A stretch of DNA of 64,000 nucleotides from CAVVAH01 sp963746175 (lineage in GTDB: Bacteria > Actinomycetota > Actinomycetes > JACCUZ01). Position numbers and translations under genes: made by a program. Numbering within the stretch: the first letter of the stretch is position 1; each line of letters begins with the position of its first letter. The notes under the pieces are model-generated. The model saw only the letters and a list, made by a program, of their open reading frames with translations, did no database searches and had not been told where the DNA came from. Shown piece by piece: positions 9,927-19,086 of the stretch. Where the stretch lies: contig CAVVAH010000001.1 of the NCBI GenBank assembly GCA_963746175.1, positions 1,240,001 to 1,304,000 of the forward strand, read 5' to 3'.

Positions 9927-12266
9927 CTATCCGTCGGCCCGGACGAGCCGGAGGTGGCGTCGGTCGCCCGCGACCACGAGCGTCCCGCCCTGATCGGTGC
10001 GGCCGACGAGCGCACCGGCCCGCCGCAACGCGCGCAGGGTCCTGGGGGCCGGGTGGCCGTAGTCGTTGTCGACCCCGACGCTGATCAGCGCGATCCGCGG
10101 CCGGGCCACGGCGAGCAGGCCGGGCGCCTGGTACGCCGAGCCGTGGTGCGCCACCTTGAGCACGTCGACCGCCGGGAGCGGCCCACGCGCCAGCAGCGCC
10201 CGTTGCGCCGGCGGCTCGACGTCGCCGGTGAGCAGCAGCCGGACGCCGCGGGTGCGGACGAGCAGCACCACGCTGGCGTTGTTGGGCACCGAGCCCTCGT
10301 CGATCACGCGGGCCGGCCACAGCACCCGCCAGGACACCGGTCCCACGGTCACCCGCTCGCCCACCACCGGTGTCGTCAGCGGCACGCCGGCCCTCCTCGT
10401 CCACCGCCGGACGCGGACCAGCTCACCGTGGGGCTCGGCGTACCCGCCGAGGGCGAGCTCGCCCACCTCGCGGCCCCGCAGCACGCCGGGCAGTCCCTCG
10501 ACGTGGTCGGCGTGCAGGTGGGTGAGCAGCACCAGCGGCACCCGGTGCACGCCGAGCCCGCGGAGGCAGCGGTCCACGGCACGTGGATCCGGCCCGGCGT
10601 CCACGACGACACCGGCTCCCGGACCGGCGGCCAGCACCAGCGCGTCGCCCTGCCCCACGTCGCAGACAGCCAGCAGCCAGCCGGCGGGCGGCCAGCCCGG
10701 CGTCGTCGCCGGGACGACGAGCACCACGCCGAGCACCGCGGCCGACGCCGCGGCGGCGCCCGGCCGTCGGCCGATGACCCGGGTCAGCAGCACCGCCACG
10801 ACCGTCGCCCCGGCGAGCAGAGCCGCGCCGGCCGCGCTGCCGGGCCACGGCATCGCCGCCTCGGGCAGCCCCGCGGCGGTGTGCGCGACCGCCGCGATCC
10901 ACCGCACCGGCAGCTCCGCCACACGGGCCACCGCTGCCGCTCCGGCCGCGCTCGCCGGCGCGACCGCCAGGGCGAGCACGCCGAGCAGGGTGGCCGGCGC
11001 GACGGCCGGTGCCGCCAGCAGGTTCGCGGGCACGGCGACCAGGCTGACCTGTCCGGAGAGCAGCACCACGACGGGCGCGCAGACGAGCTGGGCGGCCAGG
11101 GCGACGGCCAGCGCCTCCGCCGGCGGGCGTGGCAGTCCGCGGGCTCGCCACGCCGCGGCCCAGCCGGGTGCCAGCAGCACCAGACCGCCGGTCGCGAGCG
11201 CCGAGAGGACGAAGCCGTAGGACCGGGCCAGCCACGGGTCCGCGAGCAGCAGCAGCACCACAGCCGCGGCGAGGGCCGCGAGGCCGCGCCGGCGACGACC
11301 GGTCGCCAGCGCGGCCAGCCCGATCGCGCCCATCACGGCGGCGCGCAGCACCGAGGGCTGCGGGCGCGCCACCACGACGAACCCGGCGATCGCGGCGGCG
11401 GCCGCGAGCGGCAGCCCTCGCCCGCGCACACCTGCCCAGCGGCCGGCGAGAAGGACGAAGGACGCCACGATCGCGAGGTTCGCGCCCGAGACGGCGACCA
11501 GGTGCGTCATGCCGGCGATGCGAAGGTCGGCGTCCAGGGACGCCGGCACCCGCGACGTGTCACCGACGACGAGCCCGGGCAGCAGACCGCGCGCGTCCGG
11601 AGCCAAGTCGCTCGACGCGACCCGCAGCCCCGACCTGAGCCGGCCCGCCAGCCGCTGGACCGCGGGTGGCCGGCCGCGCCGGACCGGAGGCCCTCGCACG
11701 GCGACGACGGCGGCCGCCGGCTGCCCGGCACGGGCCGGGCCGAGCCGACCGGACAACGACACCCGCTGGCCGGGGAGCAGACCGGCCCACCGCCGGTCCC
11801 GTGCGAGCACCACGACCGGCGCCCTCGTCCGAAGCTCGCGCCCTCGTGCGACGGTGCGCTCCACCCGCACCGGCACGACGACCAGGTCGCCGGTCCGGTG
11901 GTCGCCACGCGTCCCGCCGTGGTGCACCACCGGGTCGCCGGTGACCGTCCCGGCCAGCTCGGCGACCGCGCCCTCGGCCGCCAGGTCGCCGAGCCCGCTC
12001 GACCGCACGGCGCCGACGTGCAGGGCGCCGACCGTGGCCGCCCCTGCGAGGCAGACCAGGGCGGCACCGGCGACCGGTACGAGCGGGCGGGCACGGACCA
12101 GCCCGAGGACGAGGACACCGGCCAGCAGCACTGCCGGCACCGCGACACCGAGCCACGGCCGCCCACCGGTGGCAGCGAAGGTCCCCAGCCACACAGCGGC
12201 CGCCGGCGCTGCGAGCCGTGCGTCCGGCCGCTCCGCCGCGCCGCCCGGCAGGCTCGTTCTCCTCAC
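9927..12266 (-). CDS. comEC: ComEC/Rec2 family competence channel protein
   Basis: A 779-residue polytopic membrane protein. The ComEC core domain contains the typical GMTHLVAVSGANLAIV segment near residue 250, followed by many hydrophobic helices. The C-terminal third is a metallo-beta-lactamase-like domain with LLTHLHADHVEGLPGVL (HxHxDH) and LKVAHHGS. In competent bacteria ComEC forms the inner-membrane channel for single-stranded DNA uptake; natural transformation is rarely shown in these actinobacteria, so the physiological role is open. Start is GTG 12266, overlapping the comEA stop by 4 bp. The ORF is intact and of normal length. Confidence 0.93.
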   Translation of the reverse strand: MRRTSLPGGAAERPDARLAAPAAAVWLGTFAATGGRPWLGVAVPAVLLAGVLVLGLVRARPLVPVAGAALVCLAGAATVGALHVGAVRSSGLGDLAAEGAVAELAGTVTGDPVVHHGGTRGDHRTGDLVVVPVRVERTVARGRELRTRAPVVVLARDRRWAGLLPGQRVSLSGRLGPARAGQPAAAVVAVRGPPVRRGRPPAVQRLAGRLRSGLRVASSDLAPDARGLLPGLVVGDTSRVPASLDADLRIAGMTHLVAVSGANLAIVASFVLLAGRWAGVRGRGLPLAAAAAIAGFVVVARPQPSVLRAAVMGAIGLAALATGRRRRGLAALAAAVVLLLLADPWLARSYGFVLSALATGGLVLLAPGWAAAWRARGLPRPPAEALAVALAAQLVCAPVVVLLSGQVSLVAVPANLLAAPAVAPATLLGVLALAVAPASAAGAAAVARVAELPVRWIAAVAHTAAGLPEAAMPWPGSAAGAALLAGATVVAVLLTRVIGRRPGAAAASAAVLGVVLVVPATTPGWPPAGWLLAVCDVGQGDALVLAAGPGAGVVVDAGPDPRAVDRCLRGLGVHRVPLVLLTHLHADHVEGLPGVLRGREVGELALGGYAEPHGELVRVRRWTRRAGVPLTTPVVGERVTVGPVSWRVLWPARVIDEGSVPNNASVVLLVRTRGVRLLLTGDVEPPAQRALLARGPLPAVDVLKVAHHGSAYQAPGLLAVARPRIALISVGVDNDYGHPAPRTLRALRRAGALVGRTDQGGTLVVAGDRRHLRLVRADG

Positions 12267-13090
12267 ACGACCACCAGCGGGGCCAGGTCCGACAGGGTCG
12301 CCTCGCCGATGCCCGAGACCTCGCCCAGCTCGTCGACGGAGCTGAACCGCCCGTGCGCTCTACGCCAGTCGAGGATCCGCTGGGCCAGCACCGGACCGAT
12401 GCCGGGCAACCCGTCCAGCGCGTCGAGCGTGGCGGAGTTGAGGTCGACCGGCGAGGCGGGACCGGCGCCCGCCGCCGGCGCGCTGACCGCCGGGGCACCG
12501 AGGACGGACGGTCGGCCGCGGCGCTGGACGACGACCTGCTCGCCGTCGACCGCCGGACGGGCGAGGTTGACGCTGGCGAGGCGCGCCGCATCCGTCGGGC
12601 CACCGGCAGCGTCCACCGCGTCGGCGACCCGGGAGCCGGCCCGCAACCGGACCAGCCCCGGCCGGTGCACCGCGCCCACCACGTGCACGACCACCTCTGC
12701 CACCACCCCGCCCGCCGACGGGCTCTCGGACCCACCGCCGGAGCTGATGCGCGACGCCGACGGGGACGGCTGCTCCCGCCGGACCCGCGGGGCGGCCTGC
12801 GCAGCGGGCTGCGCCTGCCACACGACGAACAGCGCGACCAGGACGGCGACCACCACGACCGCAGCCAGGCCGCCGACGGCCCGGCCGGTCGGTGCCCACC
12901 GGGCGGTAGGCGGCGGTGCCGGCTCCGGCGGCCGGTGCGGCACCCAGCCGGGCGGGGCGGACGGCGGCGATGCCGGTGGCACCGGTGCGTCCGCGGGCGC
13001 AGCCGGTCGGGCGCCGAGGCGTGCCAGCAGCTGCTCCCCCGCGAGGGAGGACTGGTCGGGCCGGCGGTGCCGCGCTGGACGGGAGCTCAC
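12263..13090 (-). CDS. comEA: ComEA family DNA-binding protein
   Basis: A 275-residue membrane-anchored protein: a proline-rich cytoplasmic N-terminus, one transmembrane helix near residues 72-92 (AVGGLAAVVVVAVLVALFVV), a SLBB-type domain (VVHVVGAVHRPGLVRLRAG), a low-complexity linker, and a C-terminal helix-hairpin-helix pair (LNSATLDALDGLPGIGPVLA) that binds DNA. It is the DNA receptor that feeds ComEC. The gene overlaps comEC by 4 bp and begins the comEA-comEC-holA run. The start at 13090 is the first in-frame choice; translation signals are not strong. Confidence 0.92.
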   Translation of the reverse strand: MSSRPARHRRPDQSSLAGEQLLARLGARPAAPADAPVPPASPPSAPPGWVPHRPPEPAPPPTARWAPTGRAVGGLAAVVVVAVLVALFVVWQAQPAAQAAPRVRREQPSPSASRISSGGGSESPSAGGVVAEVVVHVVGAVHRPGLVRLRAGSRVADAVDAAGGPTDAARLASVNLARPAVDGEQVVVQRRGRPSVLGAPAVSAPAAGAGPASPVDLNSATLDALDGLPGIGPVLAQRILDWRRAHGRFSSVDELGEVSGIGEATLSDLAPLVVV

Positions 13091-13181
13091 CCGTCCGACG
13101 CTAGGAACCCCGCAGGTGCACGCGGGCGCCCCGCGACCGATCGGTGGACGACGACCGGCTGTGGACGACGGTTCCGGGGCG

Positions 13182-14033
13182 TCAGTGCGGGGCGACGACC
13201 ACGGCGAGCATGCCGGGCCCGACGTGAGCGCCGACCACCGCGCCGACCTCGCTGACGACCAGCTGGTCGAGTCCCGTGACCCGCCGGCGCAGCCTGTCGG
13301 CGAGCGCGTCGGCCCGCTCGGCGCCGGCCAGGTGGTGGACCGCCATGTCGCCCGGCCGGCTGCCCGCCGCCGCGACCGCGACCTCCTCGAGCCGGGCGAT
13401 CGCCTTCGCGGCGGTGCGTACCTTCTCCAGCGGCTCGATGTGCCCGTCGACCATCTGGAGCAGCGGCTTCACCGCCAGCGCCGACCCGACGAACGCGGCG
13501 GCGGCACCGATCCGCCCGCCGCGGCGCAGGTGCTCGAGGGTGTCGACGTAGAAGACGGTGGTGGAGGCGGCCGCGCGCCGCCGCGCCGCTTCGGCGACCT
13601 CGTGCGCCGGACGTCCCTGCGCGGCCGCGGCCGCCGCGGACAGCACGGCGAACCCGAGGGCCATCCCGAGGGTCTCGGAGTCGACGACCTCCGCGGGCAC
13701 GGGCGACTCCTTGGCCGCCAGCCGCGCCGACTCGACGGTGCCCGACATCTGCGCCGACAGGTGCACCGAGACCACGGCGTCGCAGCCGCGGTCCGCCGCC
13801 CGCTGGTAGGCGGCGAGGAAGGCCGCCGGGCCGGGTCGCGAGGTGGTGACCGGCTGCCAGCGGCGCAGGGCGTCGGCGACGGTGCCGGACGACGCCTGGT
13901 CCACCTCGTCGTACGACGTGCCGCCGATCACGACCTGCAGGGGCACGACCTCGACGCCGGCGCGGCTGGCCAGCTCGACCGGCAGGTACGCCGTCGAGTC
14001 GGTGACGACTGCGACCCGCGCCTGCTCGGACAT
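13182..14033 (-). CDS. DegV family (fatty acid-binding, FakB-like) protein
   Basis: A 283-residue cytoplasmic protein of the DegV family. Landmarks are VVTDSTAYLPVE at residues 9-20, VTTSRPGPAAFLAAY near 62-76 and HLSAQMSGTVESARLA near 92-107. DegV proteins bind one fatty acid; with a FakA kinase they feed exogenous fatty acids into phospholipids. The serine in TSRPGP and the SGT loop are the head-group contacts in known structures. No fakA is visible nearby. The gene starts 25 bp after leuS on the same strand and may be transcribed with it, with comEA further downstream. Confidence 0.88.
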   Translation of the reverse strand: MSEQARVAVVTDSTAYLPVELASRAGVEVVPLQVVIGGTSYDEVDQASSGTVADALRRWQPVTTSRPGPAAFLAAYQRAADRGCDAVVSVHLSAQMSGTVESARLAAKESPVPAEVVDSETLGMALGFAVLSAAAAAAQGRPAHEVAEAARRRAAASTTVFYVDTLEHLRRGGRIGAAAAFVGSALAVKPLLQMVDGHIEPLEKVRTAAKAIARLEEVAVAAAGSRPGDMAVHHLAGAERADALADRLRRRVTGLDQLVVSEVGAVVGAHVGPGMLAVVVAPH

Positions 14034-14058
14034 GCCGGTGAGGCTACCGAGCCGGGCC

Positions 14059-16983
14059 TCAGACCGGGACGACGTTGACCAGCTTCGGCGCGCGGACCAC
14101 GACGGTGCGCACCTCGCGGCCCTCCAGGGCGCGCTGCACCGCCTCGGACGCCAGTGCCTTCTCGCGCAGCGCGTCCTCGGTGATGTCGGTCGGGACCTGC
14201 AGCCGGTCGCGCACCTTGCCCTGCACCTGCACCACGCAGGTCACGGTGTCCTCGACCAGCAGCTCCGGGTCGGCGGCCGGGAACTCGACGTGGGTCAGCG
14301 AGCCGTCGTGCCCCAGCCGGGACCACAGCTCCTCCGCCAGGTGCGGCGCCAGCGGCGCGACCATCAGCACCAGTGCCTCGGCCACCTCGCGGTGCGCCAC
14401 CCCCGTCCGGACGACATGGTTGTTCAGCTCGATCAGCCGGGCGATCGACGTGTTGGCGCGCAGGTTCTCCATGTCGGTGCGCACGCTGTCGATCGTCTTG
14501 TGCAGCAGCCGCCGGGTGACCTCGTCCGCGGGCTCGTCGACGACGTGGACCTCACCGGTCTCCTCGTCGACGACGTTGCGCCACAGCCGCTGCAGGAACC
14601 GCTGCGAGCCGACGACCGCACGGGTCTCCCAGGGCCGGGACGCGTCCAGCGGCCCCATCGACATCTCGTACAGCCGGAACGTGTCGGCGCCGTACGCGTT
14701 GCACATGTCGTCGGGCGTCACCATGTTCTTCAGGCTCTTGCCCATCTTCCCGTAGTCACGGTTGACGGGCTTGCCCTCATGGCTGAAGCCGCCGTGACCG
14801 TCCTCGACGACCTCCTCGGCCGGGACGTACAGGCCGCGCTCGTCGGTGTAGGCGTAGGCCTGGATCATCCCCTGGTTGAACAGCTTGTGGAAGGGCTCGC
14901 TGCTCGACACGTGCCCCAGGTCGTGCAGCACCTTGTGCCAGAACCGCGCGTACAGCAGGTGCAGCACGGCATGCTCGGCGCCACCGACGTACAGGTCGAC
15001 GCCGCCTGGGTGGCCCTCGCCCTGCGGCCCCATCCAGTAGCGCTCGACCTCGGGGTCGACGAACCGCTCCTCGTTCGTCGGGTCCAGGTAGCGCAGCTCG
15101 TACCAGCAGGAGCCGGCCCACTGCGGCATGGTGTTGGTCTCGCGGCGGTAGCGCTTCGGCCCGTCGCCGAGGTCCAGCTCGACCTCGACCCAGTCGGCCT
15201 TGCGGGCCAACGGTGGCTCCGGCTCGGAGGTCGTGTCGTCCTCGGGGAAGGTCCGCGGCGAGTAGTCGTCGACCTCGGGCAGCTCGACCGGCAGCATCGA
15301 GTCGGGTACGGCGACGGGCAGGTCGTGCTCGTCGTAGACGATCGGGAACGGCTCGCCCCAGTAGCGCTGCCGGCTGAACAGCCAGTCGCGCAGCTTGTAG
15401 GTGACGGTGCGCCGGCCGGTGCCCTTGCTCTCCAGCCAGTCGATGGTCCGTGCCTTCGCCTCGGCGACCGGCAGGCCGTCCAGGCTGATCTCGTCGTTCG
15501 CCGAGCTGATGGCCGGGCCCTCACCGGTGTACGCCTCGCCCTCCCAACCCTCGGGAGGTGCGACGGTGCGCACGATCGGCAGCCCGAAGCGGGTCGCGAA
15601 CTCCCAGTCCCGCTCGTCCTGGCCGGGCACCGCCATGATCGCGCCGGTGCCGTAGCCCATCAGCACGTAGTCGGCGACGAAGACGGGCAGCGCCTCCCCG
15701 TTGACGGGGTTGGTGGCGTAGCCGCCGGTCCACACGCCGGTCTTCTCGTGGCCCTCGGTCTGCCGCTCGAGGTCGGTGCGCAGCTCCGCCGACCGGCGGT
15801 AGGCCTCGACGGCGTCGCGCGGCGTCGCGGCGCCACCGGTCCACGACGACGGTGCGTCGGCAGGCCACGCACCGGTCGCCAGCAGGTCGACCGCGGGGTG
15901 CTCCGGCGCGACCACCATGAACGTCGCGCCGAACAACGTGTCCGGCCGCGTCGTGAACACCTCCAGGCCGCCGCCCTCGCTGGCGAAGGTGACGCGGGCG
16001 CCCTCGGACCTGCCGATCCAGTTCCGCTGCTGCAGCTTGATGGACTCGGGCCAGTCCAGCCCGTCCAGGTCGGTCAGCAGCCGGTGCGCGTAGGCCGTGA
16101 TCCGCATCTTCCACTGCCGCAGGTCGCGCTTGAACACCGGGAAGTTGCCGCGGTCGCTGCGTCCCTCGGCGGTGACCTCCTCGTTGGCCAGCACGGTGCC
16201 CAGCGCGGGGCACCAGTTGACCGGCGCGTTCGACACGTACGCCAGCCGGTGTGCGTCGACCACGCGGCGCCGCCCCACGTCGTCCAGGTCGGCCCACGGG
16301 GTGCCGTCGGCCACGCCGGGGACACCGGTCGGCATCGGCCGCGCGCCGGACGCCAGCAACGGCGCCAGCTCGGCCACCGGCCGGGCCCGCCCGGCCTGCT
16401 CGTCGTACCACGCCTCGAAGATCTGGTTGAAGATCCACTGGGTCCACCGGTAGAAGCCGGTGTCGGTGGTGGCGACGCTGCGGCGGCCGTCGTGCGCCAG
16501 CCCCAGCCGGCGCAGCTGCGCGCGCATCGTCGCGATGTTCTGGTCGGTGGTGATGCGCGGGTGCTGGCCGGTCTGGACGGCGTACTGCTCGGCGGGCAGC
16601 CCGAAGGCGTCGTAGCCCAGGGCGTGCAGGACGTTGTAGCCGGTCATCCGCTTGAAGCGGCCGTAGACGTCGGTGGCGATGTAGCCCAGCGGGTGACCGA
16701 CGTGCAGCCCGATGCCCGAGGGGTACGGGAACATGTCCAGCACGTACTTCTTCGGCCGGGCCGCGACCTTCTCCGGCTCGGCCATCGGACCGGCCGGGTT
16801 CGGCGCCTCGAAGGTGCCCTCGGCGTCCCAGCGGTCCTGCCACCGCGCCTCGATCTCGCCCGCCATCGCGGCGGTGTAGCGGTACGGCGCCTCGCCGCTG
16901 GTCGTCGCCGCGTCCTCGGTGGGGGCGGGTGGGTGTCGGTCATCTCGTCGCGCCTCTTCGGGTCGGCTGCCGGGTCCGGACAT
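14059..16983 (-). CDS. leuS: Leucyl-tRNA synthetase
   Basis: A class I aminoacyl-tRNA synthetase of about 974 residues charging tRNA-Leu. The HIGH-like motif is GLHVGHPLGY and the KMSKS-like motif is YGKMGKSLKNMV; the large editing (CP1) domain holds the conserved T-rich stretch FTTRPDTLFGATF. The start is uncertain. ATG 16983 lies just after the attenuator-like terminator; an in-frame ATG at 17001 lies inside that hairpin. An out-of-frame ATG at 16943 (MTDTH...) would be the natural start if one extra base sits in the C-rich stretch just downstream. Expression is probably controlled by the leader described separately. degV follows 25 bp downstream. Confidence 0.93.
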   Translation of the reverse strand: MSGPGSRPEEARRDDRHPPAPTEDAATTSGEAPYRYTAAMAGEIEARWQDRWDAEGTFEAPNPAGPMAEPEKVAARPKKYVLDMFPYPSGIGLHVGHPLGYIATDVYGRFKRMTGYNVLHALGYDAFGLPAEQYAVQTGQHPRITTDQNIATMRAQLRRLGLAHDGRRSVATTDTGFYRWTQWIFNQIFEAWYDEQAGRARPVAELAPLLASGARPMPTGVPGVADGTPWADLDDVGRRRVVDAHRLAYVSNAPVNWCPALGTVLANEEVTAEGRSDRGNFPVFKRDLRQWKMRITAYAHRLLTDLDGLDWPESIKLQQRNWIGRSEGARVTFASEGGGLEVFTTRPDTLFGATFMVVAPEHPAVDLLATGAWPADAPSSWTGGAATPRDAVEAYRRSAELRTDLERQTEGHEKTGVWTGGYATNPVNGEALPVFVADYVLMGYGTGAIMAVPGQDERDWEFATRFGLPIVRTVAPPEGWEGEAYTGEGPAISSANDEISLDGLPVAEAKARTIDWLESKGTGRRTVTYKLRDWLFSRQRYWGEPFPIVYDEHDLPVAVPDSMLPVELPEVDDYSPRTFPEDDTTSEPEPPLARKADWVEVELDLGDGPKRYRRETNTMPQWAGSCWYELRYLDPTNEERFVDPEVERYWMGPQGEGHPGGVDLYVGGAEHAVLHLLYARFWHKVLHDLGHVSSSEPFHKLFNQGMIQAYAYTDERGLYVPAEEVVEDGHGGFSHEGKPVNRDYGKMGKSLKNMVTPDDMCNAYGADTFRLYEMSMGPLDASRPWETRAVVGSQRFLQRLWRNVVDEETGEVHVVDEPADEVTRRLLHKTIDSVRTDMENLRANTSIARLIELNNHVVRTGVAHREVAEALVLMVAPLAPHLAEELWSRLGHDGSLTHVEFPAADPELLVEDTVTCVVQVQGKVRDRLQVPTDITEDALREKALASEAVQRALEGREVRTVVVRAPKLVNVVPV

Positions 16984-16985
16984 GG

Positions 16986-17010
16986 AAAAGCCCCTCGACA
17001 TGGAGGGGCT
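16986..17010 (-). terminator. Attenuator-like intrinsic terminator in the leuS leader
   Basis: On the minus strand AGCCCCTC (17010-17003) pairs with GAGGGGCT (16996-16989), loop CATGTC, followed by a short T run. It lies between the leader peptide and the leuS coding region, where a terminator would only make sense as a conditional one. Confidence 0.7.
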
Positions 17011-17011
17011 G

Positions 17012-17040
17012 CCGCGCTGACGGGGTGCTGGTCAGCGCGG
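17012..17040 (-). promoter_or_regulatory. leuS leader hairpin overlapping the leader-peptide stop
   Basis: A perfect 10-bp stem (CCGCGCTGAC with GTCAGCGCGG, 9-nt loop CAGCACCCC). Its 5' arm contains the last two codons and the TGA of the leader peptide, so a terminating ribosome would open it. The loop could also pair with the GGGGCT arm of the downstream terminator, which would be a pseudoknot-type antiterminator; this pairing is my inference. Confidence 0.6.
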
Positions 17041-17067
17041 CTCGGTAAGGAGCAGTCCGTACCTCAC
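17032..17067 (-). CDS. leuS leader peptide (three consecutive Leu codons)
   Basis: GTG at 17067 opens an 11-codon frame, MRYGLLLTEPR, ending in TGA. The codons at positions 5-7 are CTG CTC CTT, all leucine. An imperfect hairpin, GGTACGGA with TCCTTACC, encloses these codons. It is directly followed by a hairpin overlapping the stop and then by a terminator, the arrangement of ribosome-mediated attenuation: stalling at Leu codons when charged tRNA-Leu is low would change folding and allow leuS transcription. The -10-like TACCCT only 6 nt upstream suggests a leaderless transcript starting at this GTG. The peptide itself probably has no function beyond sensing. The evidence is sequence layout only. 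Confidence 0.65.
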   Translation of the reverse strand: MRYGLLLTEPR

Positions 17068-17073
17068 GCGACC

Positions 17074-17079
17074 AGGGTA
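17074..17079 (-). promoter_or_regulatory. -10 element for the leuS leader transcript
   Basis: TACCCT on the minus strand, 6 nt upstream of the leader-peptide GTG, which fits a leaderless transcript. No convincing -35 is visible, as is usual for many actinobacterial promoters. Confidence 0.5.
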
Positions 17080-17109
17080 GCGGACGCCTGCGTACACCGC
17101 CCGGACGCT

Positions 17110-18238
17110 TTAGTCGGCAGTCGCCGGCGGAGTCCCGGCCGACGGCGGCGTGTCGACCCGACGGCGCTGCGGGAGGCCGCCGGCCTCCTTGCGCAGCGAC
17201 CGGCGCAGGTACATCTCCTGGTCCGCCTTGCCGAGCAGCGTCTCGAGGGTGCCGGAGTCCCACGGCGCGAGCATCGCCCCGCCCGCGCTGACCCGGACCG
17301 GCCAGACCTCGGCCGGCACGTCGTCGGTGAGCACGACGCCGTCCCGGACCCGGCGCTCCAGCTCGAGCGGTGCCATGCCGGCTCCCGGCCCGACGACGCA
17401 GAACTCGTCACCGCCCCACCGGGCGACGACGTCGGTGGCGCGGGTGGCCGTGCGCAGCGCTTCGGCCACCGCGACGATCACCTCGTCGCCGGCGGCGTGG
17501 CCGAGGGCGTCGTTGATCCGCTTCAGCCCGTCGATGTCGACGAAGATGCAGTGCACGGCGTCGCCCTGCCTGCGGGCCTGCTCCACCATCTGACCGCCGA
17601 CCATCGCCAGCCCGCGACGGTTGGCGAGCCCGGTGAGGTGGTCGCGGACGGCGGCCGACTCGGCGGCGGTGCGAGCGGTCGCCAGCTCGCGGACGTTCGC
17701 GCGGCGCAGGTGGTTGACCACGAGGGAGAGCAGCGTGGCGCTGCACATCCCGACGACGTAGTGCGGCCACTGCGGCGCCGTCCCGACGAGGAACGCCCCC
17801 ACCCCCCACGCACCCCAGGCGAGGTACAGCGTCGCGGCCAGCCAGCGCAGCGACAGGAGTACCGCGCCGGCGCCGACGATCACGAGCATGACGTTGGTCG
17901 TCTGCCGTGGCTGCTCGACCAGCACGAGGTGCAGCACGGAGCAGCCGACCGACAGCAGCACCAGTGCCGAGGTGGCGGCATGGCCGAGCTGGTCCGGGAG
18001 CCGGCGGCGGTGCGCCACGAACGCGAAGGCCCCGAGCAGCAGTGCACCAGCCGCGGCGGTCGCGGACATCACCAGCCGCGGGGTGCCGTCCAGCATCACC
18101 ACGTGCAGGCACGGCGAAGGCGGCGAAGAGCACGCCGAGGCCCGCAGCGAGGGCCGGGACAGCAGCCGTCACCGCCGCGTCGTACGTCTCCTCGGGCGTC
18201 GGCGACACACCGGTTCTCTCGACATGCCCGTTCGCCAC
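17110..18238 (-). CDS. Membrane-bound GGDEF domain protein, probable diguanylate cyclase (one frameshift)
   Basis: About 375 residues after repairing one break: roughly six hydrophobic segments, then a GGDEF domain with VRDHLTGLANRRGLA, FVDIDGLKRINDALGH and the catalytic RWGGDEFCVV. It should make cyclic di-GMP from two GTP at the inner face of the membrane. No EAL domain is present and no clear RxxD inhibitory site was seen. The start is GTG 18238. Near 18109 the frame changes; removing one C gives ...FAAFAVLHVVMLDG. The gene is upstream of leuS on the same strand but has the leuS promoter and leader between them, so a common transcript is not implied. Confidence 0.85.
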
Positions 18239-18408
18239 CTTGACACCGTAGGGCCGCAGGCCCGCGCGTGGGAGCCCGTTGCCCGGATGGACCAGCCCAC
18301 CGGAGCCGTCGTGACCGCGCGGTAGCCGGCGGTAGCGGTCCGAGCCGGGGTGTCCGGTCCGGTCGCGGTTTCAGCCGGTGTTCAGGCGCCCTGTGGCACG
18401 GTGGCGAC

Positions 18409-19086
18409 GTGCGGGTGCTGGTGGTCGACGACGACCCTCGCCTGGTCGAGGCCCTGCGGCGCGGTCTCGTGGCCGAGGGCTTCGCGGTCGACGTCGCCGT
18501 CGACGGGACCGAGGCGCTCTGGCGGGCCCGCGAGGCGGCGTACGACGCCCTGGTGCTGGACGTGATGATGCCCGGACCGGACGGGCTGTCGGTCACGTCG
18601 CAGCTGCGGGCGGAGGGGGTCTGGGCACCCATCCTGGTGCTCACGGCGCGCGGTCAGGCGGAGGACGAGATGCGCGCCCTGGACATCGGGGCCGACGACT
18701 TCCTCGCCAAGCCGTTCTCCTTCGGCGTCCTGCTGGCGCGGTTGCGCGCCCTGCTGCGGCGCGGTGGTGCGGAGCGCCCGGTGAGCCTCTCGGCGGGGGA
18801 CCTGGCGCTCGACCCGGCCCGGCACGTCGTGGCCCGTGGCGACACCCCCGTGGACCTGACGCCCCGCCAGTTCGCGCTGCTCGAGCTCTTCCTGCGCCGG
18901 GCCGGCGACGTGCTCTCCCGCCAGGACATCCTCGCCCACGTCTGGGACTTCGCGTACGAGGGCGACCCCAACATCGTGGAGGTCTACGTCGGCCAGCTCC
19001 GGCGCCGGATCGACGCACCCTTCGGTCGGGCCGCCCTGCAGACCGTGCGAGGTGTCGGGTACCGGCTCGACCCGGACGGCGGCTGA
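18409..19086 (+). CDS. OmpR/PhoB-family response regulator
   Basis: 225 residues. The receiver domain has the acidic pocket DDD at 7-9, phospho-acceptor Asp51 in LVLDVMMPG, the switch threonine in VLTARGQ and the lysine in FLAKPFS. The C-terminal winged helix has LTPRQFALLELFLRRAG and the VEVYVGQLRRRID recognition region. I choose GTG 18409, because the protein then begins MRVLVVDDD as is typical; longer frames upstream lack a family match. It overlaps the kinase start by one base (TGATG). It probably regulates its own operon and the small secreted proteins downstream, which is inference from order. Confidence 0.92.
   Translation: MRVLVVDDDPRLVEALRRGLVAEGFAVDVAVDGTEALWRAREAAYDALVLDVMMPGPDGLSVTSQLRAEGVWAPILVLTARGQAEDEMRALDIGADDFLAKPFSFGVLLARLRALLRRGGAERPVSLSAGDLALDPARHVVARGDTPVDLTPRQFALLELFLRRAGDVLSRQDILAHVWDFAYEGDPNIVEVYVGQLRRRIDAPFGRAALQTVRGVGYRLDPDGG

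Noticed and set aside
9384..14078. A 1564-codon plus-strand open frame over holA, comEC, comEA and degV
   Set aside because: Composition is repetitive Arg/Ala/Pro and matches nothing; the minus-strand genes are clear.
16986..17067. T-box riboswitch before leuS
   Set aside because: No T-box core or specifier stem could be found; the short leader peptide and terminator fit attenuation better.
13843..18243. A 1466-codon plus-strand open frame over leuS
   Set aside because: Antisense shadow of leuS and the GGDEF gene.
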